64,000 bases of DNA from positions 1 to 64,000 of the forward strand of contig DATEDF010000123.1 of assembly GCA_035286465.1 (NCBI GenBank), in the 5' to 3' direction. The DNA comes from Fen-1231 sp035286465. Lineage in GTDB: Bacteria > Gemmatimonadota > Gemmatimonadetes > Gemmatimonadales > Gemmatimonadaceae. Positions 9,283 to 20,180 of the stretch are shown here, in pieces. The notes below the pieces were generated by a model. The model searched no databases and was not told where the DNA came from. It was given only the letters and a program-made list of their open reading frames with translations. The first letter of the stretch is position 1; each line of letters opens with the position of its first letter. Both the position numbers and the translations under genes were made by a program.

Positions 9283-9296
9283 CTTAGTTCTAAGAT
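9281..9296. promoter_or_regulatory. Perfect palindromic operator at the marR start
   Basis: ATCTTAGTTCTAAGAT has 7-bp perfect arms around a TT centre. It overlaps the marR start codon (9280-9282), so a bound dimer would block transcription or initiation of its own gene. It nearly matches the site 8725-8740 upstream of yceI. Confidence 0.72.
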
Positions 9297-9310
9297 AACT
9301 GGAACGTCCG

Positions 9311-9328
9311 CCGCCGGCGAGCCGGCGG
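9311..9328. terminator. GC palindrome downstream of the BNR gene
   Basis: The sequence ccgccggcgagccggcgg has two 8-bp complementary arms around a 2-nt centre. It lies about 50 bp past the stop of the minus-strand BNR gene and before the marR gene. It may act as a terminator, but there is no T-run and such GC palindromes can occur by chance here. Confidence 0.25.
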
Positions 9329-9374
9329 AGCGGCGGCGGAGCACCCCGCCCCGCCTGCGACGCCTCGCCCTCGC

Positions 9375-12300
9375 TCACATCGCGACGTTCGGCCGCGCCG
9401 GCGGCTCGTCCTTTGTCGGCACGATCGGCGGCTGCCCCGCCGCCCTCAGCAGCGCGTTGAGCTTCGGGAGCATCGTGTCCAGCGACTTCTTCATCCGCAC
9501 GAGCTGCCCCTCGAGCCGGGGCGAGAGCGCGTTGAACACCTCGTACGCCTGCGGCGGCGGGCGACGGTCGCCGCTCCCGATGAACCCCAGCAGCGCGGCG
9601 AGCTGGTTGTTGAGGCGCACCGGGAAGTTGAGCGGGTCCTGGCCGCTCCGGTTCTTCGTCTGGTAGACCGAGTCCTCCACCGCGTGGAGGGAGTCGGCAA
9701 GGGTCTTCGCGAGCGGCGCGAACTCGCTCGTCGCGGTCATCTTCGGCGTGCGGTCGTCGAGCTGCCGATAGACGCTCCGCATCGTCTTCACCGCGTCGTT
9801 CGCCTCGGTCACGCGGTCGCGCACCTTGATGGCCAGCTGGTGCTGCGCGACGAGGTCGGCGTCCGTGGCCTTCGCGCGCGGGTCGCGCTTGATGACGAGT
9901 GGCTGTGTGATCGGCTTCTCGGCGCCGACGGTGAGCCGCACGGTGTACGTCCCCGGCGCGGCGAGCGGGCCCTGCACCCCACCCGCCCAGAAGATCATCC
10001 CCTGGAAGCTCGACGCGTCGGGATAGCGCAGGTTCCACTGATAGCTGTTGACGCCGGCGCGCGTGGTGACCGTGGGCGCGCCGCCGAAACCGCCGCGCCC
10101 GCCGCCTGCGGCGGCACCCTCGCCCCCGCCGCGGCCACCCGCCGCGCCGGGCTGGGAGTCGGTGGACGCGAACTTCCTGATGAGTTTCCCGGCGGCGTCG
10201 AGGAACTCGATCGTCACCGGCTGGTTCGCCTGCGCGAGGCGGTACATCACCGTCGCCGGCGCGCCGCCGGCGCGGATCACCGGCGCCGGCCGGTAGAAGT
10301 AGTTCTTCCCCGCCGCGAGTGCGACCTCGGGCGCCTCACGCAGCGGCGTCAGGTTCTCCATCACCCAGAAGGCGCGCCCGTGCGTCGCGATCACCAGGTC
10401 GTCGTGCTTGAGCGCGATGTCGTGCACGGGAACGGGCGGGAGGTTGCGCTGGAGACTCTGCCAGTGCCCTCCGGCGTCGTACGAGAGCCAGACGCCGCGC
10501 TCGGTCGCCGCGTAGAGCAGGCCCGGCCGCACGAGATCCTCGCGGATCGCCCGGGTGAACTCGGTCCCCGTGATGCCGTCGGTGATCTTCGTCCACGTCG
10601 CGCCGTAGTCCGTGGTGCGGTAGAGATAAGGCGCGAAGTCGTCCATCTGGAAGCGGTTCGCGGCGACGTACGCCGTGCCCGCGTGATGCGGCGACGGATC
10701 AATGATCGAGACGCGCGTCCACTCCGGGAATCCCCTCGGCGTGACGTTCCTCCACGTCTTCCCGCCGTCGCGCGTGACGTGGATCAACCCGTCGTCGGAT
10801 CCGGCCCAGATGAGCCCCGGCGTCACCGGCGACTCGGCCGCGGCGAAGATCGTCGCGTAGTACTCGACCGACGTCTGGTCCTTGGTGATGGGCCCGCCGC
10901 TCGACCCGAGCGTCCGCGGGTCGTGCCGCGTGAGGTCGGGCGAGATCACCTGCCACGTCCTGCCGTCGTCGCTCGACTTGAAGAGCACGTTCGCGCCCAC
11001 GTACAGCACGTGCGGATCGTGCGGCGAGTTCATGATCGGATAGGTCCACTGGAAGCGGTACTTCGCGTCCTGCGCGTCGTGGCCCATCGGGTTGAGCGGC
11101 CACGGGTCGAGTCGCTCGGAGAGCCCGGTGCGGCGATCCTGCCGCTGGAGGACGCCGCTGTAGTTGCCGCCGTAGGTGATGTCGGGGTCGAGCGGATTCG
11201 ACGCGACGTACCCGGACTCGCCACCCGCCACGCCGTAGAACTCGGAAAAGGGAGAGGGCGCCGCGCCGCCGCCGCGCCCACCACCACCCCCACCGCCGCC
11301 GCGCCCACCGCCACCGGCCACGCGCACCGGCCCGCACGAGGTGCCGGCGTCCTGCTTGGCGCCGCAGACGTGATACGGGTAGTGGTTCGTGAGATGGACG
11401 TGGTAGTACTGCCCGGTCGGGATCTGGACGCGGACGGCGGTCGTGCCGCCGTCCGTCGTGAGGATCGCGCCGTTGTCGTGAGCGACGGCGAGCCGCTTCG
11501 GATCGTCGCTCGCCCACCAGATGTCGTGGTTGTCGCCGCCACCGAAGCCGCGACCGAACGACTTCCCGCCGTCCCGGGACCAGAGCTGGCCCACCTGGGG
11601 GGCGACGACGACGTTGGTGTCTTTGGGATCCGCGTAGATGTTCGTGTAGTACCAGGCCCGCTGGCGCAGATTGCGGTCGCCATTGAGAAACGTCCAGTTC
11701 GCGCCGCCGTCGTCGGAGCGGTACACGCCGCCCGCCGGCTCGTGCTCGATGATGGCCCACACCCGGCTCGGCTTCGCCGGGGAGACCGCGACGCCGATGC
11801 GGCCGAGCACGCCGGTGGCGGGAAGTCCCGGATTCCGCGTGATCTCCGTCCAGTGCTCGCCGCCGTCGGTCGTCTTGAAGATCCCGCTCCCGGGCCCGCC
11901 GCTCCAGAGCTGCCACGGCCTTCGCCACGCCTGCCAGAACGCCGCGTAGAGCACGTTCGGGTTCCCCGGCTCCACGATGAGATCCGCGATGCCGGTGGAG
12001 TCGTTGCGGAAGAGCACCTTGCGCCAGGTGCGGCCGCCGTCGGTGGTCTTGAAGACGCCGCGCTCGGCGTTGGGGCCGAAGACGTGCCCGAGCGCGCCGA
12101 CGTACACGATGTCGGGGTTCGTGGGATGGATGCGCACGCGCGAGATGTACTGCGTCTCCTTCAGGCCGACGTACGTCCACGTCTTGCCGGCATCGGTGGT
12201 CTTCCAGACGCCGTCGCCGTGGGAGACGTTTCCTCGGATCGGCGTCTCGCCGCCGCCGACGTAGACGACGTCGGGGTTCGACTCGCTCACCGCGATCGCG

Positions 12301-12605
12301 CCGATGGTGCCGCCGAAATACTTGTCGGTGACGGGCACGACGGTCGTGCCGCCGTCGGTCGTTTTCCAGACGCCGCCGCCGGTGGTACCGAACCAGTACT
12401 CCTTCGGCCGCGCGACGGAGCCGGCGACGGCGACCATCCGGCTCGTGCTGTTGGGGCCGATGTTGCGCCACTGGACGCCGAAGAACGCGGTGTCCACGGG
12501 GCCGGCGACGGTCGGGGGGCGCGGGGTCGCCCGCTGGGCGCACAGCACCGCGGGGAGAGCGAGCACGGCGAACGCGCCGCGCGCAAGGCGTGAGTGACTC
12601 GGCAT
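9375..12605 (-). CDS. Exported VPS10/BNR-repeat beta-propeller protein
   Basis: A 1076-residue exported protein of the sortilin/VPS10-like 'glycosyl hydrolase' BNR family abundant in Gemmatimonadota and Acidobacteria. The signal peptide is MPSHSRLARGAFAVLALPAVLCAQ-like, which fixes the start at the ATG at 12605. Many Asp-box (BNR) repeats follow, such as VWKTTDGGTT, VWKTTDAGKTW, VFKTTDGGRTW, IFKTTDGGEHW and LYRTTDYGATW, indicating one or two seven- to ten-bladed propellers over about residues 30-780. The C-terminal part (about 780-1070) has an Ig-like segment and a helical tail. Two Gly-rich tracts interrupt it (DNA 11260-11330 and 10080-10150). Catalysis is unproven for this family; a role in binding or processing extracellular polymers is inference. 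Confidence 0.85.
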   Translation of the reverse strand: MPSHSRLARGAFAVLALPAVLCAQRATPRPPTVAGPVDTAFFGVQWRNIGPNSTSRMVAVAGSVARPKEYWFGTTGGGVWKTTDGGTTVVPVTDKYFGGTIGAIAVSESNPDVVYVGGGETPIRGNVSHGDGVWKTTDAGKTWTYVGLKETQYISRVRIHPTNPDIVYVGALGHVFGPNAERGVFKTTDGGRTWRKVLFRNDSTGIADLIVEPGNPNVLYAAFWQAWRRPWQLWSGGPGSGIFKTTDGGEHWTEITRNPGLPATGVLGRIGVAVSPAKPSRVWAIIEHEPAGGVYRSDDGGANWTFLNGDRNLRQRAWYYTNIYADPKDTNVVVAPQVGQLWSRDGGKSFGRGFGGGDNHDIWWASDDPKRLAVAHDNGAILTTDGGTTAVRVQIPTGQYYHVHLTNHYPYHVCGAKQDAGTSCGPVRVAGGGGRGGGGGGGGRGGGAAPSPFSEFYGVAGGESGYVASNPLDPDITYGGNYSGVLQRQDRRTGLSERLDPWPLNPMGHDAQDAKYRFQWTYPIMNSPHDPHVLYVGANVLFKSSDDGRTWQVISPDLTRHDPRTLGSSGGPITKDQTSVEYYATIFAAAESPVTPGLIWAGSDDGLIHVTRDGGKTWRNVTPRGFPEWTRVSIIDPSPHHAGTAYVAANRFQMDDFAPYLYRTTDYGATWTKITDGITGTEFTRAIREDLVRPGLLYAATERGVWLSYDAGGHWQSLQRNLPPVPVHDIALKHDDLVIATHGRAFWVMENLTPLREAPEVALAAGKNYFYRPAPVIRAGGAPATVMYRLAQANQPVTIEFLDAAGKLIRKFASTDSQPGAAGGRGGGEGAAAGGGRGGFGGAPTVTTRAGVNSYQWNLRYPDASSFQGMIFWAGGVQGPLAAPGTYTVRLTVGAEKPITQPLVIKRDPRAKATDADLVAQHQLAIKVRDRVTEANDAVKTMRSVYRQLDDRTPKMTATSEFAPLAKTLADSLHAVEDSVYQTKNRSGQDPLNFPVRLNNQLAALLGFIGSGDRRPPPQAYEVFNALSPRLEGQLVRMKKSLDTMLPKLNALLRAAGQPPIVPTKDEPPARPNVAM

Positions 12606-12815
12606 CGGGGGATTCCTCCAGGCGCGCGATGACCTTCCGGGCGCGCTGACGTTCAAGATCGCCGCTCCGCGTGGGGAGGGCCAGTGCGCGGCAGACTCAT
12701 CGCGCTTCGGACGTCACGCGCGGAACACGGTGGAAGTCGCGGGGTTCCGCAGAACGGGCCTCGGGTGCATAGTCTAAGGATACCCTCGCCGCGGACGCGG
12801 CCGGAGCACTCAACA

Positions 12816-14045
<1,230 letters not shown>

Positions 14046-14165
14046 TTACCTGGCCGGCGGGTCCGGAATGCTGATCTGCGCGACGGTCTTGAGCGAGCCA
14101 TCCGGCTGCCGCTGGCTGATCGCGAGCACGTACCCCGAGGACGCCGTAATCCCCCCGGTGAACCG
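14046..14165 (-). pseudogene. Orphan C-terminal gene fragment
   Basis: Reading the minus strand, about 40 codons with strong GC3 preference end in a TAA at 14046-14048 and encode RFTGGITASSGYVLAISQ followed by a segment ending QISIPDPPAR. Upstream of about 14165 the coding pattern is lost and no good start exists. It abuts the stop codon of the convergent gene 12816-14045. It looks like the surviving 3' end of a deleted gene whose family I cannot name. Confidence 0.45.
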
Positions 14166-14270
14166 GGGCAACCTCCGGATGAGAGAACCGTCTGCATGAG
14201 ACGTGCGTGAGAAAGTGGGTTTTGCGGCAGCGCGATCACGACCGCAACACGCGTCGCGGCCCGTCATCGG

Positions 14271-14765
14271 CTACTTGCCGGTCCGGTACGGCGAGTCTGA
14301 GTAGGGTGATCCATCATCGCTGTCGTCACCATATACGATGCGAGGCGCTGCGGCCTTCCTTGAAGAGACGGTCGGCGGGGCATCGCCGGCCAATTGGCGA
14401 CACAGGTCGAGAATGCCGTCGCTCAGGTGCTCGCCATAGCGCAACAAGTTCACCGCGCGCGCCCGCTGCGAGAGTAGATACGCGAGGAATGGCTTGTCGG
14501 CTTTGGCGGCGTTGCAGCGTTTGCACGCCAGGACCAGGTTGTCGCGCCTGTCGTATGCCGTTTGTCCGCGACGCGGCGTGACGTGATCGAGTGTGAGACT
14601 GCGGGGAGTCCACTTGACCCCACAGTACGCGCACACCGGCCCGTGTCGCGCCAGAAGCCACCGCCGGGTTTCGGCGTACGCGGCGCGACCGGTCGGCACC
14701 GAGGTGCTGTGGCGCGAAACCGTGTGCGCCGATCGGTTGCGGCGCGCCGACCGGCGTCGATTCAC
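14271..14765 (-). CDS. HNH endonuclease
   Basis: Small HNH-family nuclease of up to 164 residues. The complete motif is visible: a zinc-type CAYC pair near residue 45, then LTLDHVTPRRGG-like (LTLDHVTPRRGQTAYD) carrying the DH pair, the Asn in RRDNLVLACKRCN, and the second Cys pair CKRC. The C-terminal 50 residues look disordered (Asp/Ser-rich). A GTG at 14765 directly follows the stop of the amidase gene upstream; a second GTG at 14699 is also possible, because the first 22 residues are Arg-rich and unlike the family. Cellular role unknown: stand-alone HNH proteins of this size occur in mobile elements, restriction systems and as domesticated nucleases. Confidence 0.8.
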   Translation of the reverse strand: MNRRRSARRNRSAHTVSRHSTSVPTGRAAYAETRRWLLARHGPVCAYCGVKWTPRSLTLDHVTPRRGQTAYDRRDNLVLACKRCNAAKADKPFLAYLLSQRARAVNLLRYGEHLSDGILDLCRQLAGDAPPTVSSRKAAAPRIVYGDDSDDGSPYSDSPYRTGK

Positions 14766-16616
14766 TCAGCCCAGCTTCGGATGGCGCAGGTGCCAGCCCG
14801 TCGCCACCTGATACCGGTGCGCGACTGAGAGGATCTTGTCGTCGGCGAAGAGCGCGCCGATGACGGTCGTGCAGAGCGGCTGCGGGTGTTCGTCGTCACG
14901 CCACGCGTAGGGCACGACCGCGGCCGGGTGGCCGGTCTGGTTCGTGAGTCCGACGTCGCCCGTGCCGCTCACGTACAGGTCGAGGTCCTTCATGAACTCG
15001 GCCATCTCGCGCATCAGGATCAGCCGGCGGCGCTGTCCCTGGATGAAATCGAGCGCGGTCGCCGTCCGCCCGCGCGCGAAGCGGTTGACGTTGTTCGTGC
15101 CTTCCACCGCGGGGCCGGGATCGACGAGAGGTTCGCCCGCGCCGCGACCTGCGCCACCACCGCCGCCACCACCGCGCCCACCACGTCCCGCCGCCGTGCT
15201 GTCGCCGGGCGCGCCCCGCCCACCACCGCCGCCACCACCGCGCCCGCCCCCGCGTCCGCCTCCACGACCGCCCGCCGCGGCGAGCGAGTCGGTGAGCACC
15301 TTGAGGTCAATGCTCATCTCCTGTGCCTTCTTCGTCACGTAGTAGTCGAACGCGGCGGCGGACTCCACGCCGAGCCCGCCACCACCGCCACCGGCGACGG
15401 CCGGCCGCGCGCCCACGGACTTCGGGTTCGCGCCCAGCTCGCGGAGCTTGTCCACGAACTCCTTCGGCGCGCGATCGTCGAAGCCGATGCGGAGCTTCGA
15501 GAGATCCGCGTTGCGGTCGAACTGGAAGGGTGCGGTCACGGTCGCGGGGTCCTTCTCGTCGGCGCCGTGAATCGCGTTGAACACGAGCGCGCAGTCCTCG
15601 ATCGTCCGGCAGATGGGTCCCGCCTTGTCCATGCTCCACGCGAGCACCATTCCGCCGTGGCGGCTCACGCGTCCGAATGTCGGCCGGAGCGCGGAGAGCC
15701 CGCAGCGGATCGTGGGCGAGACGATCGAGCCCTGCGTCTCGGTGCCGATCGCGAAGGCGACGCAGCCGGCGGCGGTGGCCGACGCGGGGCCGGCGGAGGA
15801 GCCGCTCGATCCCTGCGCCGTGAACCAGGGATTCTTCGTCTGCCCGCGGAACCAGCGGTCGTTGTTCGCGAAGAGGCCGGTCGCGAGCTTCGCGATGAGG
15901 ATCGCCCCTGCGTCGCGCATGCGCACGACGAGCTCGGAGTCCACGTCAATGACCTGGTTCTCGAAGTCCTTCGAGCCCCAGGTGGTCGGGTAGCCCTTCA
16001 CGGCGAAGAGATCCTTCACGCCCCACGGAATGCCGTGGAGCGGCCCGCGGTAGCGGCCGGCCCTGATCTCGTTCTCCGCTTGCTGCGCGGCCTCGCGCGC
16101 GGGGCCCTCGAGGATCGTGACCGCGCAGAGCAGCGTGGGGTTGAAGCGCTTGAGCCGGGTGAGATAGATGTTCGTGAGCGTGACGGGCGAGAGCTTCTTC
16201 GCCTCGATGAGCGCGGCGAGGCGATGCACCGGGAGGAACGCGATCTCCTCTTCGCTCGCGGGAACGGCTCCGCTCCACTTCTCGACCCTGAACTTCGATC
16301 GCTCGAAGCTCGCCCGCCCGCGCTCCTTCGCGAGCTTCTCCAGGAACGCGCCCGTACCGCCGGGATACGCCTGAAACTGCATCGCGGGCGGTTCGCCCTG
16401 GCCGAGCGGCGGGAGCGGCGGCGGCTGCTGCTGCGGGTTCGGCGTGGGCGCTTGCGCGGATGCCGCGGAGGCACCGACGCCGAACGTGCCCGCGGCGGCC
16501 GCCGCGGTGGCGGCGAGCAGGAGGAAGCGGCGGCGGTCCATCTCGCTCGAGATCTCCTCCTCGGTCAAGTACGACTCGAGGTCCGCCAGGCCAGGCGCCA
16601 TCGTTATTTCAGACAT
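14766..16616 (-). CDS. Tat-exported amidase (amidase-signature family)
   Basis: A 616-residue amidase-signature hydrolase. A twin-arginine signal (DRRRFLLLAATAAAAAG) sits near residues 27-45, so it is probably exported folded. The Ser-cisSer-Lys triad is present: Lys in GIPWGVKDLFAVKG, the cis-Ser in QGSSGSSAGPASA, and the nucleophile Ser in GTETQGSIVSPT. An insertion of about 60 residues very rich in Gly and Arg (DNA about 15100-15270) interrupts the C-terminal part. The start at 16616 has a GGAGA ribosome-binding site 6-7 bp upstream. Substrate unknown; exported relatives act on amides or peptides. It lies 74 bp downstream of the TolB-amidohydrolase stop and may be cotranscribed. Confidence 0.88.
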   Translation of the reverse strand: MSEITMAPGLADLESYLTEEEISSEMDRRRFLLLAATAAAAAGTFGVGASAASAQAPTPNPQQQPPPLPPLGQGEPPAMQFQAYPGGTGAFLEKLAKERGRASFERSKFRVEKWSGAVPASEEEIAFLPVHRLAALIEAKKLSPVTLTNIYLTRLKRFNPTLLCAVTILEGPAREAAQQAENEIRAGRYRGPLHGIPWGVKDLFAVKGYPTTWGSKDFENQVIDVDSELVVRMRDAGAILIAKLATGLFANNDRWFRGQTKNPWFTAQGSSGSSAGPASATAAGCVAFAIGTETQGSIVSPTIRCGLSALRPTFGRVSRHGGMVLAWSMDKAGPICRTIEDCALVFNAIHGADEKDPATVTAPFQFDRNADLSKLRIGFDDRAPKEFVDKLRELGANPKSVGARPAVAGGGGGGLGVESAAAFDYYVTKKAQEMSIDLKVLTDSLAAAGGRGGGRGGGRGGGGGGGRGAPGDSTAAGRGGRGGGGGGGAGRGAGEPLVDPGPAVEGTNNVNRFARGRTATALDFIQGQRRRLILMREMAEFMKDLDLYVSGTGDVGLTNQTGHPAAVVPYAWRDDEHPQPLCTTVIGALFADDKILSVAHRYQVATGWHLRHPKLG

Positions 16617-16690
16617 CAGATCGCTCTCCAGTTGTCCGCTCCCCAATGTTCCCCACCGCTCCGCCGCCGACTCCGAACCCGCGACAGCAC

Positions 16691-19600
16691 TCAGTGCTTG
16701 CTCGACTTCGTCCCCGGCTCTTCCTCCTGCCAGTAGAACGGCCCCGCCTTTTTCTGCCGCGGCCAGATCTCATCGAGCGAGTTCCCATCGTAGAGCCGTC
16801 CGTTCTTCATCACGTAGCGGATGGCCGTCGTGTTGCGGAGGTTCTGCAGCGGGTTCCGGTCGAGCACCAGCAGGTCCGCCATCTTCCCGACCTCCACCGA
16901 GCCGACGTCCTTCTCCAGCCCGATCGCCTGCGCGCCGATGATCGTCGCCACGCGCAGCGCGTCGTGATTCGACATCCCGCCCATCGCGATGTTCCACAGC
17001 TCCCAGTGGAAGCCAAGCCCCTGGAGCTGCCCGTGCGAGCCGACGCCCACGATGCCGCCCGCCTCGACGATGTTCTTCATGTCGATTCCGACGTGCTTCA
17101 TGATGTACTGGTTGTCGTGGAACCAGCCGGCGCTCGCGCCCGTGGTCACCGCGCCCGCCGAACCGCCGCGGCGCAGGATCTTCCCCTCGAGGTCGGCCCA
17201 CGGCGTGAAGCGCTTCAGCTTCGCGTCGTTCAGCAGGTCTTCCTTCTCATACCAGTAGTTCTCCGCCCACGGCCCGCCGTAGGCGACGATGATCGTGGGC
17301 GTGTAGGCGATCCCCGATTCCTTCAGCAACCGGATGAGATCGGGCTGGAGCGGGAAGGTCGGGATGGTGTGCTCGTGGCCGCTGTAGCCGTCAATCATCT
17401 CGGTCACGTTCATCTTGATGTCGAGCGAGCCCTCGGTCGTGGGCATCAGCTTGAGCTCGTTCGCCGCCTGGATGATCCACTGCCGCTGCTCGCGGTTCCC
17501 GGCGACGTACTGCTTGAGCGTCTTGGTGTCGTAGTAGTCGCTGTAGCGCCTGAGCACCTTTCGCGCGTGCTCGAGGTCGCGGATGTTCTCGGCGCCGAAC
17601 ACGCCCGGGCCGGTGGAGTAGATGCGCGGCCCGACGAACTTGCCGGCGGTCACCTGGTCCTCGTAGGAGAGCACGTCCGTGGAGCCCGTCTGCGGGTCGC
17701 GCGCCGTGGTCACGCCGTAGGCGAGGTTCACGACGTAGCTCCACACGGGCTCGCGGTGGACGCCGGCGGCGAGGCGCAGGTGCGCGTGCGTGTCCACGAA
17801 GCCGGGGACGATCGTCTTGCCCTTCACGTCCACCACCCGCGCGCCCGCGGGGATCCGCACGCTCCCGCTCCGGCCGACCGCGCTGATCCTGTTGTTCGTG
17901 ATGACGATGTCGGCGTTCTCGAGGACTTCTTTCCCTTTCATCGTGACGACGCGCGCGCCCTTGAGCACGGCGGACCCGGAGGGGATGTCGCGCGGCGCCG
18001 TGATCCGGATGCGCGTCTCTGCGGGCGTGAACTGCGGAAGCTGCGCGCCGCCGCGGCCGCCGCCGCGGCCACCCGCGCCCGGCGCGCCGGATGTGTCACC
18101 GCCCCCGCCGGCGCCGCGGCCCGCGTTGGCGCGCCGCACCGAATCGTCGAACGCCCTGCCGCGGTCAATGTCGTAGACCACGTGCGCGTTGCCGATGGAC
18201 CAGTGCACGGTCTTTCCGTCGGCGCCCCACGACGGGAACTGCGCGCCGATGTCGGTGAGCTTCTTCGTGGGGAAGGTGGACTGGTCCGGCGTCGCGCCGA
18301 TGCTGACCGTCGGCTCGGTGCCGCCGACCCACGGAATGGTCACGAGGTAGAGGTCGCTCTGGATCTGCGCTAGCGCCTGTTCCCCGTTGGGTGAGATCTT
18401 GAGCCAGCTCGCGCCGCCGCCCCGTCCGCCGCCCGCACCACCGCCGCCCGTGACGCGGACGTGCGATTTCACGTCGGTGCCATCCCACCGCATCGAGACG
18501 AGCCCTCGCCCGCCGCCATAGGCGTAGACGCGGTCGCCGTCCTTCGTAAAGTGCGGGCTGGAGATGCCGCTCGAGGGCGCGATGAAGGTCGCCTCGCCGC
18601 CCGCGGCCGGGACCCACACGAGGTCTTCCGCGCCGCCGCCACGTCCGCCGGCGCCGAGTGATTCGCGGAACGCGCGGGCCGGCCCACGGATCGCGACCAC
18701 GCGCTGGCCGTCGGGTGAGAACACCGGTTCCTGCCAGAACGCCGACGCCGTCGTGAGCCGCTGCGGGCGTGCGCTTCCGTCGGCGCGCACGCGATAGAGC
18801 GCGCCACCCTCTTCATTGCTCCACGTCGTGTACGCGATCCACTGGCCGTCGGGGCTCCACGCCGGCTGGTACTCGCCCACCGCGGCGTCGGTTGCGCGGC
18901 GCGGCGTCCCGTTCGGGTAGTCCATCAGGTAGAGCTGATCGAGCGCCACGAAGGCGAGCCTTCGTCCGTCAGGCGACGCCACCGCATCGCGAATCTGCTT
19001 CGCCACGAAGGTCGCGGAGTCGCTCATCGGGTACTGGAAGCGCACCGCCGGGCCCAGGGCCTGCACCACGTCGGCCTCGAACGGGATCTCCGCCGGCGCG
19101 CCGGCCTCCGCCACCGGCACCTTCCAGAGCCTGCCGTTCCACGTCGCGATGAGGTAGCGCGAGTCCGGCGTGAAGCTCATCCCCGGGTAGACGTCGAGCG
19201 ACGCGCGCGACTCCTGGTCGTCGCGCTGTACGGGGTAGACCAGCCAACGCTCTTCGCTCGAGCGAAGGTCGCGAAGGCGGAGCCGCGTCTCGTCAATGTG
19301 GCGCGTGCCGTAGACGAGCCATCGCCCGTCCGGCGAGAGCGTCGGCCGGAACGCCGAGCCCCAACGGTTCTCCCGCACGTTCGTCGTGCCCGATTCGCGG
19401 TCGTAGACGGCGAGGTCGTAGTCGCTCATCGGCGTGTTGTAGATCCAGCTGCCGCGCCGCTGCGCGAACCAGACGTAGCGCGCCTCGCGTCCGAACGCGG
19501 CGCCCATCTCGCGGATCACGTCGGCGCCGCCGCCGCCGCGCCCCGCGGCCGCGGGCTCCGCGGCCGGGCGAATCACCTGCTGCCCCTGCCCGCCCTCGGT

Positions 19601-20101
19601 GTGGAACATCCAGAGCTTGGTGCCACGCGAGACGATCACATACTTCCCGTCGGGCGTGAACTCCGGCGACTCGTACGAGTTCGTCTTGCCGCGCGTGACC
19701 TGGACGGTGTCCTTCTTGTCGAGCGAGAGCGTCCAGACGTTCCACCCGCCGTCCTTGTCGCTCACGAACACGACCTTCCTGCCGTCGGGGGAGAAGCGCG
19801 GCTGGCCGTCCATCCCCATCCCGCGCGTGAGCGGCGTGGCCTTGCCGCCCGTGATCGGCATCGTGTAGAGATCGCCCAAGAGGTCGAACACGAGCGTCTG
19901 GCCATCGGGGCTGACGTCCACCGACATCCAGTGGCCGACTTTCGTGGTGAAGTTGATGGTCCGGCTCGGCTTGAGCGGGAGCCCTTCCTGCATCGGGTCG
20001 CGGGGCGGCTGCGGGCCGCCGCGCTGCGCGAGGAGCGACAGCGGAAGGATCAACGAGACGCCGGCGACGACGCGCAGAAGGCGAGCGGTGAACGTGGACA
20101 T
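16691..20101 (-). CDS. Exported TolB-propeller / amidohydrolase fusion protein
   Basis: A 1136-residue two-domain exported protein. After a signal peptide ending near SLLAQ, about residues 40-680 carry repeated TolB/PD40 blades (SPDGQTLVFDLLGD, SPDGRKVVFVSD, TPDGKYVIVSR, SPDGRWLVYG, SPDGQWIAYT). The C-terminal part is a metal-dependent amidohydrolase: an N-terminal composite-domain segment, GFVDTHAHLRLA with the HxH metal pair, HEHTIP, GVGSHGQL and the typical end KNGRLYDG. This architecture is common in Gemmatimonadota, Acidobacteria and Bacteroidota and usually annotated as 'amidohydrolase, TolB-like'; substrates are unknown. Gly-rich loops occur at DNA 18030-18125 and 18415-18440. The start at 20101 directly precedes the signal sequence. 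Confidence 0.9.
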   Translation of the reverse strand: MSTFTARLLRVVAGVSLILPLSLLAQRGGPQPPRDPMQEGLPLKPSRTINFTTKVGHWMSVDVSPDGQTLVFDLLGDLYTMPITGGKATPLTRGMGMDGQPRFSPDGRKVVFVSDKDGGWNVWTLSLDKKDTVQVTRGKTNSYESPEFTPDGKYVIVSRGTKLWMFHTEGGQGQQVIRPAAEPAAAGRGGGGADVIREMGAAFGREARYVWFAQRRGSWIYNTPMSDYDLAVYDRESGTTNVRENRWGSAFRPTLSPDGRWLVYGTRHIDETRLRLRDLRSSEERWLVYPVQRDDQESRASLDVYPGMSFTPDSRYLIATWNGRLWKVPVAEAGAPAEIPFEADVVQALGPAVRFQYPMSDSATFVAKQIRDAVASPDGRRLAFVALDQLYLMDYPNGTPRRATDAAVGEYQPAWSPDGQWIAYTTWSNEEGGALYRVRADGSARPQRLTTASAFWQEPVFSPDGQRVVAIRGPARAFRESLGAGGRGGGAEDLVWVPAAGGEATFIAPSSGISSPHFTKDGDRVYAYGGGRGLVSMRWDGTDVKSHVRVTGGGGAGGGRGGGASWLKISPNGEQALAQIQSDLYLVTIPWVGGTEPTVSIGATPDQSTFPTKKLTDIGAQFPSWGADGKTVHWSIGNAHVVYDIDRGRAFDDSVRRANAGRGAGGGGDTSGAPGAGGRGGGRGGAQLPQFTPAETRIRITAPRDIPSGSAVLKGARVVTMKGKEVLENADIVITNNRISAVGRSGSVRIPAGARVVDVKGKTIVPGFVDTHAHLRLAAGVHREPVWSYVVNLAYGVTTARDPQTGSTDVLSYEDQVTAGKFVGPRIYSTGPGVFGAENIRDLEHARKVLRRYSDYYDTKTLKQYVAGNREQRQWIIQAANELKLMPTTEGSLDIKMNVTEMIDGYSGHEHTIPTFPLQPDLIRLLKESGIAYTPTIIVAYGGPWAENYWYEKEDLLNDAKLKRFTPWADLEGKILRRGGSAGAVTTGASAGWFHDNQYIMKHVGIDMKNIVEAGGIVGVGSHGQLQGLGFHWELWNIAMGGMSNHDALRVATIIGAQAIGLEKDVGSVEVGKMADLLVLDRNPLQNLRNTTAIRYVMKNGRLYDGNSLDEIWPRQKKAGPFYWQEEEPGTKSSKH

Positions 20102-20180
20102 GGTGGACTTCCCTGGTTGAACGGTTGTGCCAGCCCGGCAATTGTGCGCGTTCGAGCGCTGAATAACTAGATTGGCCGCC

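Noticed and set aside
9684..12593. Long plus-strand open frame opposite the BNR gene
   Set aside because: Arg/Asp/His-rich shadow with no family motif; the opposite strand has a signal peptide and many Asp-box repeats.
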